Of a stretch of 64,000 nt of DNA, positions 14,035 to 27,218 are shown piece after piece. The notes under the pieces were generated by a model. The model ran no database searches and was not told the origin of the DNA. It saw only the letters and a program-made list of their open reading frames with translations. Made by a program: the position numbers and the translations under genes. Source of the DNA: Cristatella mucedo (Eukaryota > Bryozoa > Phylactolaemata > Cristatellidae); assembly GCA_009760855.2 (NCBI GenBank), contig WPIO01000227.1, forward strand, positions 194,877 to 258,876, in the 5' to 3' direction. Position 1 is the stretch's first letter; each line of letters starts with the position of its first letter.

Positions 14035-15756
14035 ATGCCTAGCATTAGGTAGTTCACTCGTGAATACCCTACTTTGCAGGACTTCACAGCAGATCGCACA
14101 ATATCTAGATACTTTAAATCAACCCGTCAAGTCATGCAGTCGCTCGAGGAGGAGTTTAGGCCTTGCTTCAGGCAATCGCACTTGAATAACTCATTTCGCT
14201 TGAGTTTGCAGCAGATCGCTGAATATAAAGACACCTCGATACTACTCTTTATATTGTGTGATGACTTGCTGCAGAGTGCGGCGCCTAGCATAAGGTAGTT
14301 CACTCGTGAATAACCTACTTTGCAGGACTTCACAGCAGATCGCACAATATCTAGATACTTTAAATCAACCCGTCAAGTCATGTAGTCGCTCGGAGAGCAG
14401 TGCAGGCGTTGTTTTAGGCAATCGCACTGGAATAACTCATTTCGCTTGAGTTTGCGGGCAGATCGCAGAATATAAAGACACTTCGATACTGCTCGTTATA
14501 GCGAGAGATAACTTGCTGCAGATTGCGGCGCCTTGCATTAGGCTATTCACACTTGAATAGCTTATCTTGCATGAGTTCACAGCAGATCGCTTAATATTTA
14601 GATACTTAAAATCAACCAGTCTAAGCATGTTTTAGCTCGGAGCAGAGTGCAGGCCTTGCTTTAGGCAATCGCACTTGTATAACTCATTTTGCTTGTGTTT
14701 GCAGCATATCGCAGAATATAAAGACACCTCGATACTGCTCGTTATAGCGTGTGACAACTTGCTACAGAGTTAGGCGCCTTGCATTAGGCCATTCACACTG
14801 GAATAGCTTATCTTGCATGAGTTCACAGCAGATCGCACAATATCTGGATACTTTAAATCAACCCGCTAGAGCGTGCAGTAGTTTGCAGCAGAGTGCAGCT
14901 CCTTGCTTTAGGCAATCGCACATGAATACCACATTTCGGTTAAGTTTGATGCAGATGGCTGGATATAACGACACCTCGATACTGCTCGTGATATCGTTTG
15001 ATAACTTGCTGCAGATTACTGTGCCTAACATTAGGCCATTCACACTTGAATAGCTTATCTTGCATGAGTTCACAGCAGATCGCACAATATCTAGATACTT
15101 TAAATCAACCCGCCAGAGCGTGCAATAGTTTGCAGCATAATGCAGCTCCTTGCTTCCGGCAATCGCACTCAAAGAACTCATTTCGCTTGAGTTTGCAGCA
15201 GATCGCGGAATTTAAAGACACCTCGATACTGGTCGTTTTAGCGTGTGATAATTTGCTGCAGAGTGCGGCTTCTAGCATTAGGCCATTTACACTTGAATAT
15301 CTTATCTTCCAAGAGTTCACAGCAGATCGCACAAAATCTAGATACTTTAAATCAACCCGTCAAGTCATGCAGTCGCTCGGAGAGCAGTGCAGGCCTTGTT
15401 TTAGGCAATCGCACTGGAATAACTCATTTCGCTTGAGTTTGCGGGCAGATCGCAGAATATAAAGACAATTCGATACTGCTCGTTATAGCGTGTGATAACT
15501 AGCTGCAGAGTGGGGCGCCTTGCATTAAGCCATTCACACTTGAATAACCTACTTTGCATGAGATCGCAGCAGATTGCACAATATCCAGATACTTTTAAAT
15601 CAACCCGTCTAACCGTGCGGTAGCTTGAAGCAGAGTGCAGCTCCTTGGTTTAGGCAAACACACTTCAATAACTCATTTCGCTTAAGTTTGCAGCAGATCG
15701 CGGACTATAAGGACACCTCGATACTGCTCGTTATAACGTGTGATAACTTGTTGCAG

Positions 15757-16476
15757 AGTGCGTCGCCTAGCATTAGGCCATTAAAATTTTAATAACCTAT
15801 TTTGAATGAGATCGCAGCAGATCACACAATCTCTAGATACTTTAAATCAACCAGTCAGTGCGTGCAGCAGCTTGCATCAGAGTGCAGCTCCTTGCTTTAG
15901 GCAATCGCACTTGAATAACTCAATTCGCTTGAGTTCCCAGCAGATCGCTGAATATTAAGACACCTCGATACTACTCGTTATATAGTGTGATGACTTGCTG
16001 CAGAGTGCTGATCCTTGCATAAAGCCATTCACACTTGAATAGCTGATTTTGCAATAGTCTACGGCAGATCGCACAATATCTAGATACTTTAAATCGACCC
16101 GCCAGTGTGTGCAGTAGTTTGCAGCATAATGCAGAGCCTTGCTTCAGGCAATCGCACTTGAACAACTCATTTCGCTTGAGTTCGAAGCAGATCGCTGAAT
16201 ATTAAGTCACCTCGATACTACTCGTTATAGTGAGCGATAGCTTGCTGCAGAGTGCGGTGCCTAGCATTAGGCCATTCTCACTTAAATAGCTTATCTTCCA
16301 AGAGTTCACAGCAGATTGCACAATATCTAGATACATTAAATCAACCCGTCAAGTCATACAGTCGCTCGGAGAGCAGTGCAGGCCTTGTTTTAGGCAATCG
16401 CACTGGAATAACTCATTTCGCTTGAGTTCGCAGCAGATCCCAGAATGTAAACACACTTCGATACTGCTCGTTATAG
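15757..16476 (+). repeat. Segmental duplicate, 21-monomer offset, copy 2
   Basis: This is the partner of 10580-11300 with the same order of rare monomer variants. One B half near 16,260-16,320 has been swapped for a different variant while the sequence on either side stays matched. That fits a short conversion tract. Confidence 0.62.
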
Positions 16477-17629
16477 CGTGTGATGACTTGCTGCAGATTT
16501 CGGCGCCTTGCATTAAGCCATTCACACTTGAATAACCTACTTTGCATGAGATTGCAGCAGATTGCACAATATCTAGATACTTTTAAATCAACCCGTCTAA
16601 CCGTGCGGTAGCTTGAAGCAGAGTGCAGCTCCTTGGTTTAGGCAAACGCACTTGCATAACTCATTTCGCTTAAGTTTGCAGCAGATCGCGGACTATAAGG
16701 ACACCTCGATACTGCTCGTTATAACGTGTGATAACTTGTTGCAGAGTGAGGCGCCTTGCATTAGGCCATTTACACTTGAATAGCTTATCTTCCAAGAGTT
16801 CACAGCAGATCGCACAAAATCTAGATTATTTAAATCAACCCGATTAGGCATGCAGTAGCCCGGTGCAGAGTGCTGGCCTTACTTAAGGCAATCGCACTTG
16901 AATAACTAATTTCGCTTAAGTTTGCAGCAGATCGCGGAATATAAAGACACCTTGGTACTACTCGTTATAGCGTGTGATAACTTGCTGCAGAGTGCGTCGC
17001 CTAGCATTAGGCCATTAAAATTTTAATAACCTATTTTGCATGAGATCGCAGCAGATCACACAATATCTGGATACTTTAAATCAACCAGTCTCTGCGTGCA
17101 GCAGCTTGCATCAGCGTGCAGCTCCTTGCTTTAGGCAATTGCACTTGAATAACTCATTTCGCTTGAGTTCGCAGCCGATCGCTGAATATTAAGACACCTC
17201 AATACTACTCGTTATATCGTGTAATGACTTGCTGCAGAGTGCTGATCCTTGCATTAGGCCATTCACACTTGAATAGCTGATTTTGCAATAGTCCACGGCA
17301 GATCGCACAATATCTAGATACTTTAAATCGACCCGCCAGTGTGTGCAGTAGTTTGCAGCATAATGCAGCACCTTGCTTTAGGCAATCGCACATGAATACG
17401 ACATTTCGGTTAAGTTTGATGCAGATCGCTGGATATAACGACACCTCGATACTGCTCGTTATATCGTGTGATGACTTGCTGCAGAGTGCAACGCCTAGCA
17501 TTAGGTAGTTCACTCGTAAATAACCTGCTTTGCAGGACTTCACAGCAGATCGCACGATATCTAGATACTTTTAATAAACCCGTCAAGTCATGCAGTTGCT
17601 CGGAGAGCAGTGCAGGCCTTGTTATAGGC

Positions 17630-20600
17630 AATTTCACTTGAATAACTCATTTCGCTTGAGTTCGCAGCAGATCGCTGAATTTTAAGTGACCTCAATAATA
17701 CTCGTTATATCGTGTGATGACTTGCTGCAGAGTGCGGCGCCTAGCATTAGGTAGTTCACTCGTGAATAACCTACGTAACAGGACTTCACAGCAGATCGCA
17801 CAATATCTAGATACTATACATCAACCCGTCAAGTCATGCAGTCGCTCAGAGAGCAGTGCTGGCCTTGTTTTAGGCAATCGCACTGGAATAACTCATTTCG
17901 CTTGAGTTTGCTGGGAGATCGCAGAATATAAAGACACTTCGTAACTGCTCGTTATAGGGTGTGATAACTTGCTGCAGATTGCAGCGCCTTGCATTAGGCC
18001 ATTCACACTTGAACAGCTTATTTTGCATGACTTCACAGCAGATCGCACAATATTTAGATACTTAAAATCAACCAGTCTAAGCATGCTGTAGCTCGGAGCA
18101 GAGTGCAGGCCTTGCTTTAGGCAATCGTACTTGAATAACTTATTTCGCTTGTGTTTGCAGCAGATCGCAGAATATAAAGACACCTCGATACTGCTCGTTA
18201 TAGCGTGTGACCACTTGCTACAGAGTGAGGCGCCTTGCATTTAGCCATTCACACTGGAATACCTTATCTTGCATGAGTTCACAGCAGATCGCACAATATC
18301 TAGATACTTTAAAACAACCCGCCAGAGCGTGCAGTAGTTTGCAGCAGAGTGCAGCTCCATGCTTTAGGCAATCGCACCTGAATACCACATTTCGGTTAAG
18401 TTTGATGCAGATCGCTGGATATAACGACACCTCGATACTGCTCGTTTTATCGTGTGATAACTTGCTGCAGATTGCGGCGCCTAGCATTAGGCCATTCACA
18501 CTTGAATAGCTTATCTTGCATGAGTTCACAGCAGATCGCACAATATCTAGATACTTTAAATCAACCCGCCAGAGCGTGCAGTAGTTTGCAGCATAATGCA
18601 GCTCCATGCTTCCGGCAATCGCACTCAAATAACTCATTTCGCTTGAGTTTGCAGCAGATCGCGGAATTTAAAGACACCTCGATACTTGTCGTTTTAGCGT
18701 GTGATAACTTGCTGCAGAGTGCGGCTTCTAGCATTAGGCCATTTACACTTGAATAGCTTATCTTCCAAGAGTTTAAAGCAGATCGCACAAATCTAGATAC
18801 TTTAAATCAACCCGTCAAGGCATGCAGTAGCCCGGAGCAGAGTGCTGGCCTTACTTAAGGCAATCGCACTTGAATAAGTTATTTTGCCTAAGTTCGCAGC
18901 AGATCGCTGAACATAAAGACACCTTGCTACTACTCATTATAGCGTGTGATAACTTGCTGCAGAGTACGTCGCCTAGCATTAGGCCATTCACACTTGAATA
19001 GCTTATCTTCCAATTGTTCACAGCAGATTGCACAATATCTAGATACTTAAAATCAACCGTTTGAAGCATGCTGTAGCTTGGAGCCGAGTGCAGGCCTTGC
19101 TTTAGGCAATCGCACTTGAATAACTTATTTCACTTGTGTTTTCAGCAGATCGCAGAATATGAAGACACCTCGATATTGCTCGTTATAACGTGTGATAACT
19201 TGTTGCAGAGTGAGGCGCCTTGCATTAGGCCATTCACACTTGAATAGCTTATCTTGCATGAGTTTACAGCAGATCGCACAATATCTTGATACTTTAATAC
19301 AACCCGCCAGAGCGTGCAGTAGTTTGCAGCATAATGCAGCGCCTTGCTTCAGGCAATCGCACTTGAATAACTCATTTCGCTTGAGTTCGAAGCAGATCGC
19401 TGAATATTAAGTCACCTCGATACTACTCGTTATATCGTGTGATGACTTGCTGCAGAGTGCAGCGCCTAGCATTAGGTAGTTCACTCGTGAATACCCTACT
19501 TTGCAGGACTTCACAGCAGATCGCACAATATCTAGATACTTTAAATCAACCCGTCAAGTCATGCAGTCGCTCGAGGAGGAGTTTAGGCCTTGCTTTAGGC
19601 AATTTCACTTGAATAACTCATTTCGCTTGAGTTCGCAGCAGATCGCTGAATTTTAAGTGACCTCAATAATACTCGTTATATCGTGTGATGACTTGCTGCA
19701 GAGTGCGGCGCCTAGCATTAGGTAGTTCACTCGTGAATAACCTACTTAACAGGACTTCACAGCAGATCGCACAATATCTTGATACTATACATCAACCCGT
19801 CAAGTCATGCAGTCGCTCGGAGAGCAGTGCAGGCCTTGCTTCAGGCAATCGCACTTGAATAACTCATTTCGCTTGAGTTTGCAGCAGATCGCTGAATATA
19901 AAGACACCTCGATACCGATCGTTATAGTGAGCGATAGCTTGCTGCAGAGTGCCGTGCCTAGCATTAGGCCATTCACACTTAACTAACCTACTTTGCATGA
20001 GATCGCAGCAGATTGCACAATATCCAGATACTTTAAATCAACCCGTCAAGTCATGCAGTCGCTCGGACAGGAGTGCAGGCCTTGCTTTAGGCAATCGCAC
20101 ATAAATAACTCATTTCGGTTGAGTTAGCAGCAGATCGCTGAATATAAAGACACCTCGATACTGCTCGTTACACCGTGTGATAACTTGCTGCAGATTGCAG
20201 CGACTTGCATTAGGCCATTACAAATTGAATAACCTATTTTGCATGAGATGGCAGATGATCACACAATAGCTAGATACTTTAAATTAACCCGTCAGAGCGT
20301 GCAGTAGCTAAAAGCAAAGTGCAGCTCCTTGCTTTAGGCCATTGCACTTGAATAACTCATTTCGCTTAAGTTCGCAGCAGATCGCTGAATATTAAGTCAC
20401 CTCGATACTACTCGTTATATCTTGTGAAGACTTGCTGCAGAGTGCGGCGCCTAGCATTAAGTAGTTAACTCGTGAATAATCTTCTTTGCAGGTTTTCACA
20501 GCAGATCGCACAATATCTAGATACTTTAAATCAACCCGTCAAGTCATGCAGTCGCTTGGAGAGCAGTGCAGGCCTTGTTTAAGGCAATCGCACTGTAATA
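17630..20600 (+). repeat. Large HOR block, copy 1
   Basis: About 12 monomers here match the block beginning near 22,066 at an offset of 4,436 bp (18 monomers). The offset rises to 4,440 further in because of small indels. Markers include CTACGTAACAGGACTTCAC, GTTTGCTGGGAGATCGC, GTGTGACCACTTGCTACAG, GTTTGAAGCATGCTGTAG and CAGGTTTTCACAGCAG. The match ends near 20,600, where this copy reads TGCGGGCAGATCGC and the other TGCTGGCAGATCGC. Confidence 0.8.
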
Positions 20601-22065
20601 ACTGATTTCGCTTGAGTTTGCGGGCAGATCGCAGAATATATAGACACTTCGATACTGCTCGTTATAGCGTGTGATAACTTGCTGCAGAGTGGGGCGCCTT
20701 GCATTAAGCCATTCACACTTGAATAGCTTATCTTCCAAGAGTTCACAGCAGATGGCACAAAATCTAGATACTTAAAATCAACCCTTCAAGGCATGCAGTA
20801 GCCCGGTGCAGCTTGCTGGCCTTACTTAAGGCAATCGCACTTGAATAACTGATTTCGCTTAAGTTTGTAGCAGATCGCGGAATATAAAGACACCTCGATA
20901 CTGCTTGTTATAGCGTGTGATAACTAGCTACAGAGTGCGGCTCCTAGCATTAGGCCATTTACATTTGAATAGCTTATCTTCCCAGAGTTCACAGCAGATC
21001 GCACAATATCTAGATATTTCAAATCAAACCGTCTAACCGTGCAGTAGCTTGAAGCAGAGTGCAGCTCCTTGGTTTAGGCAAACGCACTTGAATAACTTAT
21101 TTCACTTGTGTTTTCAGCAGATCGCAGAATATGAAGACGCCTCGATATTGCTCGTTATAACGTGTGATAACTTGTTGCAGAGTGAGGCGCCTTGCAATAA
21201 GCCATTCACACTTGAATAGCTTATCTTACATGAGTTTACAGCAGATCGGACAATATCTTGATACTTTAATACAACCCGCCAGAGCGTGCAGTAGTTTGCA
21301 GCATAATGCAGCGCCTTGCTTCAGGCAATCGCACTTGAATACCTCATTTCGCTTGAGTTTGCAGAAGATCGCTGGATATAAAGACACCTCGATACTGCTC
21401 GTTATAGTGTGCCATAGCTTGCTGCAGAGTGTGGTGCCTAGCATTAGCCCATTCACACTTAACTAACCTACTTTGCATGAGATCGCAGCAGATTGCACAA
21501 TATCTAGATACTTTAAATCAACCCGTCAAGTCATGCAGTCGCTCGGAGAGGAGTGCAGGCCTTGCTTTAGGCAATCGCACATGTATAACTCATTTCGGTT
21601 GAGTTTGCAGCAGATCGCTGAATATAAAGCCACCTCGATACTGCTCGTTCTATCGTGTGATAACTTGCTGCAGATTGTGGCGCCTTGCATTGGGCCATTA
21701 AAAATTGAATAACCTATTTTGCATGAGATGGCAGATGATCACACAATATCTAGATACTTTAAATCAACCCGTCAGAGCGTGCAGTAGCTAAAAGCAGAGT
21801 GCAGCTCATTGCTTTAGGCAATTGCACTTGAATAACTGATTTCGCTTGAGTTCGCAGCAGATCGCTGAATATTAGGTCACCTCGATAATACTCGTTATAT
21901 CGTGTGATGACTTGCTGCAGAGTGCGACGCCTAGCATTAGGTATTTCACTCGTGAATAACCTACTTTGCAGGACTTCACAGCAGATCGCACAATATCTAG
22001 ATACTTTAAATCAACCCGTCAAGTCATGCAGCCGCTCGAGGAGGAGTTTAGGCCTTGCTTTAGGC

Positions 22066-25000
22066 AATTTCACTTGAATAACTCATTTCGCTTGAGTTCG
22101 CAGCAGATCGCTGAATTTTAAGTGACCTCAATAATACTCGTTATATCGTGTGATGACTTGCTGCAGAGTGCGGCGCCTAGCATTAGGTAGTTCACTCGTG
22201 AATAACCTACGTAACAGGACTTCACCGCAGATCGCACAATATCTAGATACTATACATCAACCCGTCAAGTCATGCAGTCGCTCAGAGAGCAGTGCTGGCC
22301 TTGTTTTAGGCAATCGCACTGGAATAACTCATTTCGCTTGAGTTTGCTGGGAGATCGCAGAATATAAAGACACTTCGTAACTGCTCGTTATAGGGTGTGA
22401 TAACCTGCTGCAGATTGCAGCGCCTTGCATTAGGCCATTCACACTTGAACAGCTTATTTTGCATGACTTCACAGCAGATCGCACAATATTTAGATACTTA
22501 AAATCAACCAGTCTAAGCATGCTGTAGCTCGGAGCAGACTGCAGGCCTTGCTTTAGGCAATCGTACTTGAATAACTTATTTCGCTTGTGTTTGCAGCAGA
22601 TCGCAGAATATAAAGACACCTCGATACTGCTCGTTATAGCGTGTGACCACTTGCTACAGAGTGAGGCGCCTTGCATTTAGCCATTCACACTGGAATACCT
22701 AATCTTGCATGAGTTCACAGCAGATCGCACAATATCTAGATACTTTAAAACAACCCGCCAGAGCGTGCAGTAGTTTGCAGCAGAGTGCAGCTCCTTGCTT
22801 TAGGCAATCGCACCTGAATACCACATTTCGGTTAAGTTTGATGCAGATCGCTGGATATAACGACACCTCGATACTGCTCGTTTTATCGTGTGATAACTTG
22901 CTGCAGATTGCGGCGCCTAGCATTAGGCCATTCACACTTGAATAGCTTTTCTTGCATGAGTTCACAGCAGATCGCACAATATCTAGATACTTTAAATCAA
23001 CCCGCCAGAGCGTGCAGTAGTTTGCAGCATAATGCAGCTCCATGCTTCCGGCAATCGCACTCAAATAACTCATTTCGCTTGAGTTTGCAGCAGATCGCGG
23101 AATTTAAAGACACCTCGATGCTGGTCGTTTTAGCGTGTGATGACTTGCTGCAGAGTGCGGCTTCTAGCATTAGGCCATTTACACTTGAATAGCTTATCTT
23201 CCAAGAGTTCAAAGCAGATCGCACAAAGTCTAGATACTTTAAATCAACCCGTCAAGGCATGCAGTAGCCCGGAGCAGAGTGCTGGCCTTACTTAAGGCAA
23301 TCGCACTTGAATAAGTTATTTTGCCTAAGTTCGCAGCAGATCGCTGAATATAAAGACACCTTGCTACTACTCATCATTATAGCGTGTGATAACTTGCTGC
23401 AGAGTACGTCGCCTAGCATTAGGCCATTCACACTTGAATAGCTTATCTTCCAAGTGTACACAGCAGATTGCACAATATCTAGATACTTAAAATCAACCGT
23501 TTGAAGCATGCTGTAGCTTGGAGCCGAGTGCAGGCCTTGCTTTAGGCAATCGCACTTGAATAACTTATTTCACTTGTGTTTTCAGCAGATCGCAGAATAT
23601 TAAGACACCTCGATATTGCTCGTTATAACGTGTGATAACTTGTTGCAGAGTGAGGCGCCTTGCATTAGGCCATTCACACTTGAATAGCTTATCTTGCATG
23701 AGTTTCACAGCAGATCGCACAATATCTTGATACTTTAATACAACCCGCCAGAGCGTGCAGTAGTTTGCAGCATAATGCAGCGCCTTGCTTCAGGCAATCG
23801 CACTTGAATAACTCATTTCGCTTGAGTTCGAAGCAGATCGCTGAATATTAAGTCACCTCGATACTACTCGTTATATCGTGTGATGACTTGCTGCAGAGTG
23901 CAGCGCCTAGCATTAGGTAGTTCACTCGTGAATACCCTACTTTGCAGGACTTCACAGCAGATCGCACAATATCTAGATACTTTAAATCAACCCGTCAAGT
24001 CATGCAGTCGCTCGAGGAGGAGTTTAGGCCTTGCTTTGGGCAATTTCACTTGAATAACTCATTTCGCTTGAGTTCGCAGCAGATCGCTGAATTTTAAGTG
24101 ACCTCAATAATACTCGTTATATCGTGTGATGACTTGCTGCAGAGTGCGGCGCCTAGCAATAGGTAGTTCACTCGTGAATAACCTACTTAACAGGACTTCA
24201 CAGCAGATCGCACAATATCTAGATACTATACATCAACCCGTCAAGTCATGCAGTCGCTCGGAGAGCAGTGCAGGCCTTGCTTCTGGCAATCGCACTTGAA
24301 TAACTCATTTCGCTTGAGTTTGCAGCAGATCGCTGAATATAAAGACACCTCGATACCGATCGTTATAGTGAGCGATAGCTTGCTGCAGAGTGCCGTGCCT
24401 AGCATTAGGCCATTCACACTTAACTAACCTACTTTGCATGAGATCGCAGCAGATTGCACAATATCCAGATACTTTAAATCAACCCGTCAAGTCATGCAGT
24501 CGCTCGGACAGGAGTGCAGGCCTTGCTTTAGGCAATCGCACATAAATAACTCATTTCGGTTGAGTTAGCAGCAGATCGCTGAATATAAAGACACCTCGAT
24601 ACTGCTCGTTATATCGTGTGATAACTTGCTGCAGATTGCACCGACTTGCATTAGGCCATTAAAAATTGAATAACCTATTTTGCATGAGATGGCAGATGAT
24701 CACACAATATCTAGATACTTTAAATTAACCCCTGAGAGCGTGCAGTAGCTAAAAGCAAAGTGCAGCTCCTTGCTTTAGGCCATTGCACTTGAATAACTCA
24801 TTTCGCTTAAGTTCGCAGCAGATCGCTGAATATTAAGTCACCTCGATACTACTCGTTATATCTTGTGATGACTTGCTGCAGAGTGCGGCGCCTAGCATTA
24901 AGTAGTTAACTCGTGAATAATCTTCTTTGCAGGTTTTCACAGCAGATCGCACAATATCTAGATACTTTAAATCAACCCGTCAAGTCATGCAGTCGCTTGG

Positions 25001-25920
25001 AGAGCAGGGCAGGCCTTGTTTAAGGCAATCGCACTGGAATAACTCATTTCGCTTGAGTTTGCTGGCAGATCGCAGAATATAAAGACACTTCGTAACTGCT
25101 CGTTATAGGGTGTGATAACTTGCTGCAGATTGCAGCGCCTTGCATTAGGCCATTCACACTTGAACAGCTTATTTTGCATGACTTCACAGCAGATCGCACA
25201 ATATATAGATACCTAAAATCAACCAGTCTAAGCATGCTGTAGCTCGGAGCAGAGTGCAGGCCTTGCTTTAGGCAATCGCACTTGAATAACTCATTTCACT
25301 TGAGTTTGCAGCAGATCGCAGCATATTAAGACACCTCGATACTGCCCGTTATAGCGTGTGACCACTTGCTACAGAGTGAGGCGCCTTGCATTTAGCCATT
25401 CACACTTGAATAGCTTATCTTGCATGAGTTCACAGCAGATCGCACAATATCTAGATACTTTAAATCAACCCGCCAGAGCGTGTAGTAGTTTGCAGCATAA
25501 TGCAGCTCCTTGCTTCCGGCAATCGCACTCAAATAACTCATTTCGCTTGAGTTTGCAGCAGATCGCGGAATTTAAAGACACATCGATACTGGTCGTTTTA
25601 GCGTGTGATAACTTGCTGCAGAGTGCGGCTTCTTGCATTAGGCCATTTACACTGGAATAGCTTATCTTCCAAGAGTTCACAGCAGATCGCACAAAATCTA
25701 GATACTTTATATCAACCCGTCAAGGCATGCAGTAGCCCGGAGCAGAGTGCTGGCCTTACTTAAGGCAATCGCACTTGAATAACTTATTTTGCCTAAGTTC
25801 GCAGCAGATCGCTGAATATAAAGACACCTTGCTACTAATCATTATAGCGTGTGATAACTTGCTGCAGAGTACGTCGCCTAGCATTAGGCCATTCACACTT
25901 GAATAGCTTATCTTCCAATA
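22066..25920 (+). repeat. Large HOR block, copy 2
   Basis: This block matches copy 1 over its first 3 kb and copy 3 from about 22,286 to 25,920. The offset to copy 3 is 4,933 bp at the left and 4,929 bp at the right. The 4-bp shift comes from a 3-bp insertion (CTCATCATTATAG against CTCATTATAG, near 23,371) and a 1-bp insertion (GAGTTTCACAG near 23,702). Both are private to this copy, and copy 1 has the shorter forms. Confidence 0.85.
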
Positions 25921-27218
25921 GTCCACAGCAGATTGCACAATATATAGATACTTAAAATCAACCGGTCGAAGCATGCTGTAGCTTGGAGCCGAGTGCAGGC
26001 TTTGCTTTAGGCAATCGCACTTGAATAACTTATTTCACTTGTGTTTTCAGCAGATCGCAAAATATGAAGACACCTCGATATTGCTCGTTATAACGTGTGA
26101 TAACTTGTTGCAGAGAGAGGCGCCTTGCATTAGGCCATTCACACTTAAATAGCTTATCTTGCATGAGTTTTCAGCAGATCGCACAATATCTTGACACTTT
26201 AATACAACCCGCCAGAGCGTGCAGTAGTTTGCAGCATAATGCAGCGCCTTGCTTCAGGTAATCGCACTTGAATAACTCATTTCGCTTGAGTTCGAAGCAG
26301 ATCGCTGAATATTAAGTCACCTCGATACTACTCGTTATATCGTGTGATGACTTGCTGCAGAGTGCAGCGCCTAGCATTAGGTAGTTCACTCGTGAATAAC
26401 CTACTTTGCAGGACTTCACAGCAGATCGCACAATATCTAGATACTTTAAATCAACCCGTCTAGTCATGCAGTCGCTCGGAGAGCAGTGCAGGCCTTGCTT
26501 CATGCAATTGCACTTGAATAACTCATTTCGCTTAAGTTTGCAGCAGATCGCTAAATATAAAGACACCTCGATAGTGCTCGTTATAGTGAGCGATAGCTTG
26601 CTGCAGAGTGCCGTGCCTTGCATTAGGCCATTCACACTTAACTAACCTACTTTGCATGAGATCGCAGCAGATTGCACAATATCCAGATACTTTAAATCAA
26701 CCCGTCAAGTCATGCAGTCGCTCGGACAGGAGTGCAGGCCTTGCTTTAGGCAATCGCACATAAATAACTCATTTCGGTTGAGTTAGCAGCAGATCGCTGA
26801 ATATAAAGACACCTCGATACTGCTCGTTATATCGTGTGATAACTTGCTGCAGATTGCAGCGACTTGCATTAGGCCATTAAAATTTGAATAACCTCTTTTG
26901 CATGAGATGGCAGATGATCACACAATATCTAGATACTTTAAATCGACCCGTCAGAGCGTGCAGTAGCTAAAAGCAAAGTGCAGCTCCTTGCTTTAGGCAA
27001 TTGCACTTGAATAACTCATTTCGCTTAAGTTCGCAGCAGATCGCTAAGTATTAAGTCACCTCGATACTACTCGTTATATCTTGTGATGACTTGCTGCAGA
27101 GTGTGGCGCCTAGCATTAGGTAGTTAACTCGTGAACAATCTTCTTTGCAGGTTTTCACAGCAGATCGCCCAATATCTAGATACTTTAAATCAACCCGTCA
27201 AGTCATGCAGTCGCTTGG

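Noticed and set aside
19384-19394. RNA polymerase III B-box-like AGTTCGAAGCA (also near 11005 and 16180)
   Set aside because: Two mismatches to the usual GGTTCGANNCC, found only in a minority variant, and no convincing A box at the right distance upstream. I do not call it a SINE or tRNA-derived repeat.
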